From JADKAV01 sp041393775 (GTDB lineage Bacteria > Actinomycetota > Actinomycetes > S36-B12 > UBA10799), in the NCBI GenBank assembly GCA_041393775.1, contig JAWKJM010000003.1, positions 1,054,001-1,118,000 of the forward strand: a stretch of DNA of 64,000 bases. The letters run 5' to 3'. Positions 26,466 to 35,138 of this stretch are shown here, piece after piece. Under the pieces are notes generated by a model that was not told the origin of the DNA, searched no databases, and saw only the letters and a program-made list of their open reading frames with translations. Position 1 is the stretch's first letter. Each line of letters begins with the position of its first letter. Both the position numbers and the translations under genes were made by a program.

Positions 26466-27569
26466 ATGGGGGCGCAGGTCCACACCAGCGCATCGTTCGG
26501 CGAGGTGGCCGACACGCAGTACTGGCACGCACTCGACGACGGTCGGATCCAGTGCGACATCTGTCCCCGTGCTTGCCGACTGCATGAGGGTCAACGGGGC
26601 TTGTGCTTCGTGCGGGCTCGCGAGGGTGACGCGATCGTCTCCACGACCTATGGCCGGTCCAGTGGCTACTGCATCGACCCGATCGAGAAGAAGCCGCTGA
26701 ACCACTTCCTGCCCGGCACCCCCGTGCTGTCCTTCGGTACTGCTGGCTGCAACCTGACGTGCAAGTTCTGCCAGAACTGGGACATCTCGAAGTCCCGTGA
26801 CATCGACACGCTCGCCGATTCGGCGTCCCCCGAGGCCATCGCCGACGCAGCGGTCCGGCTGGGCTGCACAAGTGTCGCCTTCACGTACAACGATCCGGTG
26901 GTCTTCCTGGAATACGCGGTGGACACGGCTCTGGCGTGCCGGGAGAAGGGGATCCGCACTGTGGGTGTGACTGCGGGCTACATCGAGCCCGGTCCGCGCG
27001 CGGAACTCTTCGGGGCGATGGACGCGGTCAACATCGATCTCAAGGGATTCACCCACGAGTACTACCGCAAGATCTGCGGCGGCGATCTCGACAAGGTCCT
27101 GGAAACCATCGACTGGGCCGTCAACGAATGCCCGGTGTGGGTGGAACTGACCACGCTGGTGGTGCCCGGGCACAACGACTCCGACGACGAGCTCGCGCGG
27201 ATGACCAGTTGGGTCATGGAACACCTCGGCCCGGACGTGCCGATGCACTTCAGCGCGTTCCACCCCGACTGGAAGATGCTCGACGTACCGCCGACTCCGC
27301 CGGCGACCCTGCAGCGTGCGCGTCAGATCGCGCTGGACCACGGAGTGCATTTCGCCTACACCGGGAACGTCCACGACTCCGACGGCGATACCACGTTCTG
27401 TCCCGGTTGCCGGCGCCCCGTGATCGAACGCGATTGGTACGAGTTGTTGTCCTACGAACTCGACGCGAACGGTGCCTGCGCGCATTGCGGAACGGCGTTG
27501 CCCGGGGTCTGGGCGGCCAGCCCGGGCACCTGGGGCCGGCGCAGGCTGCCTATCACTTTGCACGGCTAG
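26466..27569 (+). CDS. amrS: AmmeMemoRadiSam system radical SAM enzyme
   Basis: This 367-residue radical SAM enzyme matches the AmmeMemoRadiSam system protein (TIGR04337). It has an N-terminal cysteine-rich segment (CDICPRACRL, Cys30, Cys33 and Cys37, plus Cys47 in RGLCFVR), the 4Fe-4S cluster motif Cys95, Cys99 and Cys102 (GCNLTCKFCQNW), and a C-terminal double CxxC (Cys312/315 and Cys338/341) that could bind a metal. The reaction is unknown. ATG 26466 lacks a strong SD but fits the family start. A CoA-ligase gene follows after 9 bp, then the amrB and amrA homologues. Confidence 0.9.
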   Translation: MGAQVHTSASFGEVADTQYWHALDDGRIQCDICPRACRLHEGQRGLCFVRAREGDAIVSTTYGRSSGYCIDPIEKKPLNHFLPGTPVLSFGTAGCNLTCKFCQNWDISKSRDIDTLADSASPEAIADAAVRLGCTSVAFTYNDPVVFLEYAVDTALACREKGIRTVGVTAGYIEPGPRAELFGAMDAVNIDLKGFTHEYYRKICGGDLDKVLETIDWAVNECPVWVELTTLVVPGHNDSDDELARMTSWVMEHLGPDVPMHFSAFHPDWKMLDVPPTPPATLQRARQIALDHGVHFAYTGNVHDSDGDTTFCPGCRRPVIERDWYELLSYELDANGACAHCGTALPGVWAASPGTWGRRRLPITLHG

Positions 27570-27578
27570 CCTGGGCAC

Positions 27579-28910
27579 ATGTTCGTACTCGACGCCACCG
27601 AGTACCAGCGGATGACCAGGGCCGCCGCTAGTGGCCTGCGGGCCAGGGGGTTGCAGCCGGGTGACCGCGTGGCGGTCGTCACCCCGGAGCACCGATTCGC
27701 CGCGCAGGAGGCCGCGGCGCTGCAGGCCCGGGTGATCGCGGTAGTCGCTGCGGCGCTGCGTACCGGTCTGGTGCCGGTCCCCATCAATCCTCTGCTTACC
27801 CCGGCCGAAAGAGCCCACATCGTCGAGGACAGCGGCGCGGCCGTCGTCGTCTCGGAGGCGGCGGATCTGAAGGCCCTCACCGAGCACGATGGACCCGTTC
27901 CGGAACTGTCCGAATGGCCAGTCGGCAGGCCGATGCACTACACCTCGGGGACCACCGGCAAGCCCAAGGGAGTGTTCACCCAGGCGATCGGTGAGGCACT
28001 CAGCGAAGCGCTGTGGAGCGATGAACTGGACCAATGGGGCTTCTCCGCGCAGGACGTGACGCTGGTGCACGGGCCGTTGTGTCACGCCGCGCCCTTGCGT
28101 TACGCGATGTTGGTCCTGCAGGCCGGTGGGTCCGCGATCCTGCCGGGGGAGTTCGATGCGCGGGTCATCGCACACGCGGTGGCAGAGCATCGGCCCACCC
28201 ATGCGTTCCTGGTCCCGAGCCATCTGCAGAGGTTGTTCGCCCTGGACCTGCCCCCCAGCAGCTACCGGCTCGTGACGCATGCTGGCGCCGCCTGCCCGCC
28301 GGCGATCAAGCGCCGACTGCACGAATGGGCCGGCGTCGACGCCGTGTGGGAGTTCTATGGGTCGACCGAGGGTCAGTTCACCGTCTGCTCAGGGCGTGAT
28401 TGGGAACAACGACCCGGCACCATCGGCCGGGCGCGCCCCGGCCGCCGACTGGAGATCCGCGACGGCGTGATCTGGTGCCATACCCCGGACTTCGCACGGT
28501 TCTCGTACTGGAAAGCGCCCGAGAAGACCGCTTCCGCTTGGGACGGCGACGCCTTCTCGGTGGGTGACCTGGGCCGCCTCGAGGACGGCTATCTGTACCT
28601 GGAGGGCAGGCGCGAGGACCTCATCATCACCGGCGGGGTCAACGTGTATCCCGCGGAGGTGGAGTCAGTGCTGGCCGAGTGTCCGGGTGTCCGGGAAATC
28701 GCCGTCTTCGGTCGTGACGACGACCGGTGGGGACAGCGGGTGTGTGCGGCGTACAGCGGAGGGGCGACCCCGCAGATGCTGCACGCGTGGGCCGAAGAAC
28801 ACCTGGCCGCCTACAAGAGACCGAAACAGATCGAGCAGTCCGAGGCCTTGCCGCACAACGCATCCGGCAAGGTGGAGCGGTTGCTCTTGGCGAGTGGGGA
28901 GCAGAAGTGA
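27579..28910 (+). CDS. AMP-dependent acyl-CoA synthetase/ligase in the AmmeMemoRadiSam operon
   Basis: The 443-residue adenylate-forming enzyme shows A3 YTSGTTGKPKG at 121-131, A5 EFYGSTEGQF near 268, A7/A8 DLGRLEDGYLYLEGRREDLIITGG and A10 NASGKVERL with catalytic Lys431. It is shorter than ordinary acyl-CoA synthetases (about 500-550 residues) because the N-terminal domain is abbreviated. The substrate is unknown. The gene starts 9 bp after the radical SAM stop and its TGA overlaps the GTG of the Memo-like gene, so it is an integral part of this operon. This is unusual, because the published definition of the system has only three proteins. Confidence 0.85.
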   Translation: MFVLDATEYQRMTRAAASGLRARGLQPGDRVAVVTPEHRFAAQEAAALQARVIAVVAAALRTGLVPVPINPLLTPAERAHIVEDSGAAVVVSEAADLKALTEHDGPVPELSEWPVGRPMHYTSGTTGKPKGVFTQAIGEALSEALWSDELDQWGFSAQDVTLVHGPLCHAAPLRYAMLVLQAGGSAILPGEFDARVIAHAVAEHRPTHAFLVPSHLQRLFALDLPPSSYRLVTHAGAACPPAIKRRLHEWAGVDAVWEFYGSTEGQFTVCSGRDWEQRPGTIGRARPGRRLEIRDGVIWCHTPDFARFSYWKAPEKTASAWDGDAFSVGDLGRLEDGYLYLEGRREDLIITGGVNVYPAEVESVLAECPGVREIAVFGRDDDRWGQRVCAAYSGGATPQMLHAWAEEHLAAYKRPKQIEQSEALPHNASGKVERLLLASGEQK

Positions 28911-29671
28911 CTGTTCGCGAACCCGCGGTTGCGGGGCAGTTCTACGCAGGAGATGCCTACGAGTTGGCCCGGGAGGTGGACCGGTACCTGGCGGCGGCGC
29001 CCCCGGGACACGGCCAACCGCCGGGGATCATCGTTCCGCATGCGGGCCATATGTACTCGGGTCCGGTCGCGGCGTATGCCTACCGCACACTGCAGCGTGC
29101 GAGCCGGGTGGTCCTGGCGGGCCCAGCCCATTTCGTGCCCGTGCCGGGGATTGCCGCGCCGGCGGCGTCTGTGTGGCGAACGCCCCTGGGCGATGTCCCG
29201 ATCGACACCGAGGCGATCAGTCAGCTAGGGGTCGTCCGCAACGACTTCCCGCACGCCCCCGAGCACAGTCTGGAGGTGCAGCTGCCCTTCCTGCAACGAC
29301 AACTCGAACCGGGGTGGCAGTTGCTCCCGTTGCTGGTCGGTCGCGCCGATCCTGCCGAGGTGGCCGGCATCCTGGAAGGGTTCCTGCCCGCCGATGACAC
29401 GGTGGTCGTGTTGTCGACAGATCTTTCGCACTACCTGCCCTATCCGGTCGCCAAGCGACGTGATGAGGCCACTGCAGCGCGCATCGTCCAGCGCGACTGG
29501 CAGCACATCGCCGACGAGGACGCGTGCGGGGCATACCCGTTGCGCGGTCTGCTGCGGGCGGCCGAGCGCCTCGACCTGCGCGTCAGTCTGCTGGACCTGC
29601 GCAACTCCGGTGACACCGCGGGACCCCGTGATCGGGTTGTGGGTTACGGCGCGTTCGCGGTCGGGCTGTGA
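28907..29671 (+). CDS. amrB: AmmeMemoRadiSam system protein B (Memo-like)
   Basis: The 254-residue protein is a homologue of eukaryotic MEMO1 and of AmmeMemoRadiSam protein B (TIGR04336). It has VPHAGHMYSG with His45 and His48, GPAHFVPVPG with His75, and a DLSHYLPYPVAKRRD segment, all in the expected order for the metal-binding cleft. MEMO1 structures resemble class III extradiol dioxygenases. GTG 28907 overlaps the upstream stop; the frame is open further upstream only as shadow of the ligase. Its stop (29669-29671) overlaps the amrA ATG. Confidence 0.88.
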   Translation: MTVREPAVAGQFYAGDAYELAREVDRYLAAAPPGHGQPPGIIVPHAGHMYSGPVAAYAYRTLQRASRVVLAGPAHFVPVPGIAAPAASVWRTPLGDVPIDTEAISQLGVVRNDFPHAPEHSLEVQLPFLQRQLEPGWQLLPLLVGRADPAEVAGILEGFLPADDTVVVLSTDLSHYLPYPVAKRRDEATAARIVQRDWQHIADEDACGAYPLRGLLRAAERLDLRVSLLDLRNSGDTAGPRDRVVGYGAFAVGL

Positions 29672-30219
29672 TGTTCACCGACCAGCAGCGGGCCGAGATG
29701 ATCGATGTCGCCATCGATGCGATCTCCGGTGCGTTGGCCCGGGGTCGGGTGACCCTTCCGACGGATCTTTCCGGCTATCTGGCCGAACCCGGTTGTTCCT
29801 TCGTCACTCTGCGCCGCGATGGTGACCTGCTCGGCTGTATCGGGGCTCTGCAGCCCTACCAGCCATTGGGACGTGACATCGCCGAACACGCCGCGGCAGC
29901 GGCCTTCGACGACCCTCGCTTCGAGCCGCTGCGGGAGCTTCGGGGAGTCCATGTTGAGGTCTCGGTGCTCGGTCCGCTACAGGAGTTCCCGGCCACGTCC
30001 TACGCCGATGCGGTCGCCCGGCTGCCCCGCGTGGGCGCCGTGGTGGCCTCGCAAGGCCGGCGCGGCACGTTCTTGCCCGCCGTCTGGGAGCAATTGCCCA
30101 CCCCAGAACTGTTCGTCGCCGGGCTGTGGCGCAAGGCCGGTCTGCCGCCGGGCGCATGGCCGGCCCAACTCTGGACCTACGAGGTAGACGAGTTCGGACG
30201 CGACGTCGGGATGTCGTAG
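29671..30219 (+). CDS. amrA: AmmeMemoRadiSam system protein A (AMMECR1-like)
   Basis: This 182-residue protein is homologous to AMMECR1 and to TIGR04335. It has DLLGCIGALQP at 52-62, the counterpart of the LRGCIG motif of the family, and AFDDPRFEPLRE at 78-89. The molecular function of the family is unknown. ATG 29671 overlaps the amrB stop (TGATG). Its 3' end overlaps the convergent SDR gene by 43 bp, and it is the last gene of the operon. Confidence 0.88.
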   Translation: MFTDQQRAEMIDVAIDAISGALARGRVTLPTDLSGYLAEPGCSFVTLRRDGDLLGCIGALQPYQPLGRDIAEHAAAAAFDDPRFEPLRELRGVHVEVSVLGPLQEFPATSYADAVARLPRVGAVVASQGRRGTFLPAVWEQLPTPELFVAGLWRKAGLPPGAWPAQLWTYEVDEFGRDVGMS

Positions 30220-31112
30220 TGAACCCCGGTGAGTTCTTCGGACAGATCCCATAGTCGCGCGGCCACGACTGGGTCCTTCGCGGCCGAGGTCCGTCCCACC
30301 CGTCTGGGGGCGCCCCTGGTCTCGAAGAAGTCCTGCGGTCCGAAGTACTGGCCGCTGAGAACATCCGGCATGGTCGCGGCGTACAACTGCGGGCGGGCCC
30401 CGGAATCCGCCGACTGCCCCATCATCGCGTTCACCGCTCGGGTCAATTGCCTGCCGATCGGATTGTGTGCGATCGCCGGTCCCGCGAACTGCAGGTTGGT
30501 CGCCGAGAAGCCGGGGTGCGCTGCGACGCTCTTCAGCGACCAGTCGGCGGCACGGGCGCGGCGGTCCAGCTCGGCCATGAATAGCAGATTGGCCAATTTG
30601 CTCTGACCGTAGGCTGACCACGCGAAATACCGGCGATGTTCGTAGTTCAGGTCGTCCAAACCCATCGCGCCCATCCTGTGTGCTGCGCTGGACACCGTGA
30701 CGACCCTCGCGCCGGCGGTGACCGGCATCCTGGGCAGGAGTAGGCCGGTCAGGGCGAAGTGGCCCAGGTGGTTCGTGCCGATCTGCATCTCGAACCCGTC
30801 TGCGGTGCGTTGCAGCGGGGGAGCCATGACCCCCGCGTTGTTGATCAGTACGTCGAGGCCGTCGACCGGCAGGTCCGCGGGAGCATTGCGCACGCTGTCC
30901 AAGTCCGCCAGGTCGATCAATACCGACTGGGTCTCGTGGGGGATCTGTTGCTGGGCGGCCGACAGCCGGGACACCGACCGCCCACCCAGCACCACCTGAC
31001 CACCAGCGCGGGCGAGTGCTTTGGCGGATGCCAGACCGAGACCCGAAGTAGCCCCCGTTACGAGGAAGGTGCGCCCGGACAGGTCGGGGATGTCTTCTGC
31101 GTTCCAGTCCAT
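30177..31112 (-). CDS. short-chain dehydrogenase/reductase
   Basis: The 311-residue SDR has the cofactor motif TGATSGLG at 19-26, NNAG at 91-94 and the catalytic residues Ser142, Tyr168 and Lys172 (YGQSK). The overall layout resembles the retinol-dehydrogenase/WW-domain oxidoreductase-like SDRs common in actinobacteria, which use NADP(H); the substrate is unknown. ATG 31112 is the natural SDR start; the frame stays open to 31433 without SDR-like sequence. It overlaps amrA convergently by 43 bp, which is rare in this window. Confidence 0.85.
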   Translation of the reverse strand: MDWNAEDIPDLSGRTFLVTGATSGLGLASAKALARAGGQVVLGGRSVSRLSAAQQQIPHETQSVLIDLADLDSVRNAPADLPVDGLDVLINNAGVMAPPLQRTADGFEMQIGTNHLGHFALTGLLLPRMPVTAGARVVTVSSAAHRMGAMGLDDLNYEHRRYFAWSAYGQSKLANLLFMAELDRRARAADWSLKSVAAHPGFSATNLQFAGPAIAHNPIGRQLTRAVNAMMGQSADSGARPQLYAATMPDVLSGQYFGPQDFFETRGAPRRVGRTSAAKDPVVAARLWDLSEELTGVHYDIPTSRPNSSTS

Positions 31113-31481
31113 GCATCGACCGTATGTTGGTCCGGAACCGCAGGTTGCGGGGGTGCACATAATCCGCGAGCGTCGTCGGGCCGCTGGTTGTGCACCGGGG
31201 CCGTGGATTCGCGTACGGGTTTGTCGTAGCCCGGCCATATGTTCGGATCGCGGATGGGTCCCGACGGCCCCCGAGTTCCTTACGATCCCGATTTGAGGTG
31301 GTGGCATGTCACGATGGGCGCGCGCGGTGGCGAGCCGGGTGCTGCTCGCGATGCTGCCCACTGCGATCACGAGCAGCCGCGCGCCACCTGGGCCAAGGTG
31401 AGGGGGGCAGGCGGTGAGGCCACAGATCCACAAGGTTGCCCGAACGGGTTCGACCCGGAAGCGGCATGATTTGCTGAGGCT
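31113..31481. other. Gene-poor gap between the SDR and a secreted-protein gene
   Basis: This 369-bp divergent gap should hold the promoters of both flanking genes. I see no repeat or structured element. A 31-codon ORF (ATG 31306 to TGA 31401) with a GAGGTGG upstream encodes a short peptide with an amphipathic or hydrophobic middle; nothing else supports it as a gene. Confidence 0.5.
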
Positions 31482-32468
31482 GTGAGATCCCTTTCGTTGC
31501 TGGCCCCCGTCGGTTCGATGATCGTTGCCCTGCCGTTGGCGTCACTTCCTGCGACGGCTCAAAGCGTCGACATCGCAGATGGGACGGCGAAGGTCGTCCT
31601 GCCAGCATGCGGTCAGTCGAGCCCGGTGACCACTGTGCGCACACCCGGTTGCTCGTACGTGGCGATACCGACGAAAGCCGGTGATCTCTACTACGCGTAC
31701 TTGACGTCCCCGGGTGAAGTCGTGTGGAACGGATCCGTTCGAGACGGTGCTCTCACTTTTCCCGGCTCGGGGCAGGTGTGGCCGGCGATGGCTTTGCTGG
31801 ACGGCGTAGCGACCAATACGGTCAAGCCCTCGGACATCACCGGAACGGTCGATCCGACCGGCGATGTGTCGTTGCGTGTGAACTACGAGACGACGATCCA
31901 GGCACTGGGTTTCTCATGCACGGCGAAGGGGCAGATCTCGCTGTCCTCGAGCGTGACCGACCCGGTGGGCGGCGGACAAGGCCGTGTGCGCAACCCCGCG
32001 ACAGGTGACTTCGCCGTGGCAGCCACCTCCGCGACCGCACCGACTCTCACGGGCGCAGCGTGCGGGAAGGCCTCCGAGAACCTGGACCTGTCCAAGGGAG
32101 TGGGCTGGTACCTCGACGGGTTCCTGCAAACGGGGCCTGGGACTGCGCCGCAGGCCGGGCTCGCCAAACAGAAGGCGGCTGTGAAGTACCCCAAGCGACT
32201 CGCGGCGCGGGGCAGGACGGTCATTCTGAAGCGGACGGTCGTCACAAATGCCGGACTCAAGGCGACCGCAAGACTGACATGGGGCATCCGACGCAGCGCG
32301 AAGGGTAAGAACAAGCGGTACGCCAGGGCCAAGTCGACGAAGAACGGCAGGCTCACGATCAAGACCACTGGCAGGGCGAAGAAGCTCTTTGTCAAGTTGC
32401 GCCTCTCAGCCCCGAGCACGGCCGGCTACAGCGCCTTCCGCCTCACCAGGGTGTGGAAGGTCAGGTAG
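31482..32468 (+). CDS. secreted protein with C-terminal beta-sandwich-like region
   Basis: The 328-residue protein has a likely signal peptide (about 1-27, cleaved after ATA or AQS). The middle part is beta-rich with Cys pairs (ACGQSS, GCSYV, FSCTAKG, GAACGK). The C-terminal 100 residues are very basic (RRSAKGKNKRYARAKSTKNG) and resemble the Lys/Arg-rich beta domain found at the end of many secreted actinobacterial proteins. No catalytic motif is visible. The start is GTG 31482; the gene is divergent from the SDR. Confidence 0.65.
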   Translation: MRSLSLLAPVGSMIVALPLASLPATAQSVDIADGTAKVVLPACGQSSPVTTVRTPGCSYVAIPTKAGDLYYAYLTSPGEVVWNGSVRDGALTFPGSGQVWPAMALLDGVATNTVKPSDITGTVDPTGDVSLRVNYETTIQALGFSCTAKGQISLSSSVTDPVGGGQGRVRNPATGDFAVAATSATAPTLTGAACGKASENLDLSKGVGWYLDGFLQTGPGTAPQAGLAKQKAAVKYPKRLAARGRTVILKRTVVTNAGLKATARLTWGIRRSAKGKNKRYARAKSTKNGRLTIKTTGRAKKLFVKLRLSAPSTAGYSAFRLTRVWKVR

Positions 32469-32516
32469 CCGCTGCCTGCGAGCCGTCCACCCACCCGAAT
32501 CGGTGCCGCGGCACGC

Positions 32517-33767
32517 CTACTTCAAGTGGCGGTGAACCGTGGTGGCAGCCCGTCGGCCGCTGACCAGCGCGCCCTGGATCGACGGGGTATCCCGGTGATC
32601 ACCCGCCACGAGGATGCCGCCGAAGTCTTGGCGCCCGCGCACGTCGAAGGGAGGGGTCGCCGAGGGAAGTGCTTCCGCGATCGGGTAGTGGCCGACCAGT
32701 TCCCAATGCGCGGTCGGTGTTCCGTAGAGGAGGGCGAGGTGCCGAAGGATCTCGCGCGCCTCGAAGTCGTGAAGGCCGACCGATGTCGCCTGCACCAAGT
32801 GGCGCCCCGGTGGTGCGTAGCGCCGCGCGGCGTAACTGACAACCACGGTGTTGGTCACAGGACCACGCCCACCGGCCTCCACCACGAGCACGGGCTTGCC
32901 GCCGTAGAGGTCGTCCTCCGGGATGCTGAAGTACCAGGTCGTGAGGGCACGCATGGCCGGGGTGGGGCTGCCGGGAACCAGTCGTGCGGCGGTCATCGGG
33001 TCGGTCGCCACGATCACCGCCTCGCAGTCGATCGGTCCTTGCTCAGTGACTACCCGGTGGGGGGTCACTGAGACCGCGGATGTGTTGCGGAAGATACGGC
33101 TGCGCAGAGGTCGGGCCAGTTGGTCGGGGATCGCCCGCATGCCGACGGCGGGAACCGCCGGGGTGCCGCGGGCCAGGGAGCGGAGGATCAAGTCGGTCGC
33201 GCGGCGACTGGTCTCGAGCCGATCGTCGGCGAGCACGCCGGACAGAAAGGGCTGTAAGAGCAGTTCTGCCGGCTTGCGCCCGATGTGAGCCCGCTCGAAG
33301 GCCTTCTGCGTACTGATGTCAGGCCGTCTTTGGAGTTCTTCGGCGTCGACGACAGCGCATGCAGTCCAGTAGCGCAGCGTCTGCACCGTGCCCACGACCC
33401 CCAGGGGTGTTCGCGCGTTGCGCAGACTCGAACGGGGTGCACGTCGGGGATCGACCAGCCAGCGGGGCCCCGTTTCTGTGGCGAGGACGACTCCAGGGAA
33501 GAACTCCTGAAGATCGAGCGCATCGTGGTCCAGCACTCGGGCACCATCGGGATATCCGGGGTTGTACAGCTGGAAACCCCGGTCGAGTAGGAAACCATCC
33601 ACCTCGTCGGTCTGGACCCGCCCGCCCACGCGGTCGGCAGCCTCGACCACGACGACGTCGACCCCTGCCTCAGCAAGGTGATGAGCCGCATTGAGTCCGG
33701 CCAGTCCCGCACCCACGACCACGACGTCGGCACTTGGATGGACAGAACCCTTGGGCCACGCGCTCAC
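32517..33767 (-). CDS. FAD-dependent amine-oxidase / protoporphyrinogen-oxidase-like oxidoreductase
   Basis: The 416-residue flavoprotein has the dinucleotide motif VVVVGAGLAGLNAAHHLAEAG (glycines at 19-24) followed by VVVVEAADRVGGRVQT, the classic opening of NAD(P)-binding Rossmann amine-oxidase-like proteins, and the C-terminal FAD contact GDHRDTPSIQGALVSGRRAA. It belongs to the protoporphyrinogen-oxidase/monoamine-oxidase group, but no haem or carotenoid genes are near, so the substrate is open. GTG 33767 is chosen; the frame extends to 33875 with non-homologous sequence. It is convergent with the secreted-protein gene, 48 bp away. Confidence 0.8.
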   Translation of the reverse strand: MSAWPKGSVHPSADVVVVGAGLAGLNAAHHLAEAGVDVVVVEAADRVGGRVQTDEVDGFLLDRGFQLYNPGYPDGARVLDHDALDLQEFFPGVVLATETGPRWLVDPRRAPRSSLRNARTPLGVVGTVQTLRYWTACAVVDAEELQRRPDISTQKAFERAHIGRKPAELLLQPFLSGVLADDRLETSRRATDLILRSLARGTPAVPAVGMRAIPDQLARPLRSRIFRNTSAVSVTPHRVVTEQGPIDCEAVIVATDPMTAARLVPGSPTPAMRALTTWYFSIPEDDLYGGKPVLVVEAGGRGPVTNTVVVSYAARRYAPPGRHLVQATSVGLHDFEAREILRHLALLYGTPTAHWELVGHYPIAEALPSATPPFDVRGRQDFGGILVAGDHRDTPSIQGALVSGRRAATTVHRHLK

Positions 33768-33813
33768 GTAACCATCCTGCCTTGCCCCGGTCCCGCATCG
33801 GGAACCCTGCCCC

Positions 33814-34404
33814 TCAGTGCTGCTCCGGGCTGGGCCGGGCGAACAGGAGCGCTGCCAGAACGCCTGCCAGGGCACCGAAGAGATGCCCCAGCCAGGAGAC
33901 GCCGCTGGTGACCCCGAACGGGAGAGCGGCGATGAGAATGCCGCCGTAAAGCACCAGGACCCCGAATGCGATCAGCACGTCGAGCCAATGCCTGGTCAGG
34001 ATCCCGGCCGTGATGAGGTACGTGAGGAACCCGAAGACCACTCCGCTTGCGCCGATGGTGATCGTGTTCGACGGACCCAGCAGCCACACCCCGAGCCCGC
34101 CGATCAGGACGATCGTGATGGTGATCGCCCAGAAGCGCTGGGGGTTGCGCAGCGCAACGATGGATCCCAGGATCATGAACGGCACGGTGTTCGCCATCAG
34201 ATGCGCGAAATCTGCGTGCAGGAAGGGCGACGCCGCCACGCCGGGCAGACTGTCGACCTCACGACTTTGGATCCCGTAGCGATCCAGACTCCCGGGCAGG
34301 ATGAAGTCCAGGATCTCCAGGAGCCACATCGCTGCTACGAGGGCCAGAACGGGAACCAGAGGTCGCAGCCCCCTGTCGGCCGTCTGACCGGCCTCAGTGC
34401 TCAT
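33814..34404 (-). CDS. rhomboid family intramembrane serine protease
   Basis: The 196-residue polytopic protein carries the rhomboid catalytic dyad: Ser120 in ITIGASGVVFG and His174 in WLGHLFGALAG, with HADFAHLMANT at 63-73 supplying the oxyanion-hole His68 and Asn72. It should cleave transmembrane substrates within the membrane. ATG 34404 has a 4-nt overlap with the stop of the upstream methyltransferase gene, suggesting an operon of methyltransferase-rhomboid-flavoprotein on the minus strand. Confidence 0.88.
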   Translation of the reverse strand: MSTEAGQTADRGLRPLVPVLALVAAMWLLEILDFILPGSLDRYGIQSREVDSLPGVAASPFLHADFAHLMANTVPFMILGSIVALRNPQRFWAITITIVLIGGLGVWLLGPSNTITIGASGVVFGFLTYLITAGILTRHWLDVLIAFGVLVLYGGILIAALPFGVTSGVSWLGHLFGALAGVLAALLFARPSPEQH

Positions 34405-35120
34405 GTGTCGAGTATCGCCCTTGCGAGGAATCCGTACCATCCGCGCGGGAAGGGCAGGTCGGGCCCGTATCGGTCGAGCGGGCTGGCCGCGAACCCAGCG
34501 GCGTTCAGCGCGGCCATCACGTCCAGGGGGTCTATCAAGCGCAGTTCGTGGGTCTCGGTCTCCGAGCCGGACGCGTCCTCGATCCTGATCGTGCGGCGCA
34601 GGACACGGCGTGCGGGATCGGTCAGCACCGTGACCTCGAGGCGATAGCCCTCGCTGTTGATCACCTGCGTGACCGGGTCCGGACCCGCGCGCATCGGACC
34701 GGCCACGTCCACGAGCAGCACTCCTCCCGGGGCGAGGCGCTCCCGGCATGACCGCAACCAACCGGTCAGTCCGGCCACACCTGCCCTGGGATCCACCGCA
34801 TAGTTGACCACCTCGCCCACGGCCACGATCGCCATGGCCTTGCCGGTGTCGGGCAGGTCGAACGCGGATCCTTGTTCGAACCGTTGCCCGGGGTATCGGC
34901 GGCGGGCCAGCGCAAGCATGTCGGGACTCAGGTCCACGCCGACGTACTCGAATCCGGCTGGTACGACTGCATCAACCAGATCGCCGGCACCGCAGCCGAG
35001 GTCGAGCACCAGCCCGCGTTCCTCGGTCAGTTCGTCGATCAGCAGTCGTCCGGCCGCGCGTGCGTACTGGGTGAAGCCAGATGCGTGGATGCGTGCGAGA
35101 CGAGCGCGGTAGTACGTCAT
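34401..35120 (-). CDS. class I SAM-dependent methyltransferase
   Basis: The 239-residue methyltransferase has motif I VLDLGCGAGD at 38-47, an acidic residue in motif II (YVGVDLSPDMLALA) and a Rossmann core up to about residue 160; the rest is a variable C-terminal part. Its substrate is unknown. It overlaps the rhomboid gene by 4 nt, and the LysE-family gene ends 18 bp downstream of its start codon's opposite side (35139), so all run co-directionally. Confidence 0.78.
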   Translation of the reverse strand: MTYYRARLARIHASGFTQYARAAGRLLIDELTEERGLVLDLGCGAGDLVDAVVPAGFEYVGVDLSPDMLALARRRYPGQRFEQGSAFDLPDTGKAMAIVAVGEVVNYAVDPRAGVAGLTGWLRSCRERLAPGGVLLVDVAGPMRAGPDPVTQVINSEGYRLEVTVLTDPARRVLRRTIRIEDASGSETETHELRLIDPLDVMAALNAAGFAASPLDRYGPDLPFPRGWYGFLARAILDT

Positions 35121-35138
35121 CAGGACCCTCCCGCGGCG

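Noticed and set aside
31306..31401. 31-residue ORF in the SDR/secreted-protein gap
   Set aside because: A GAGGTGG sits upstream, but nothing else supports coding; in high-GC DNA such ORFs are common.
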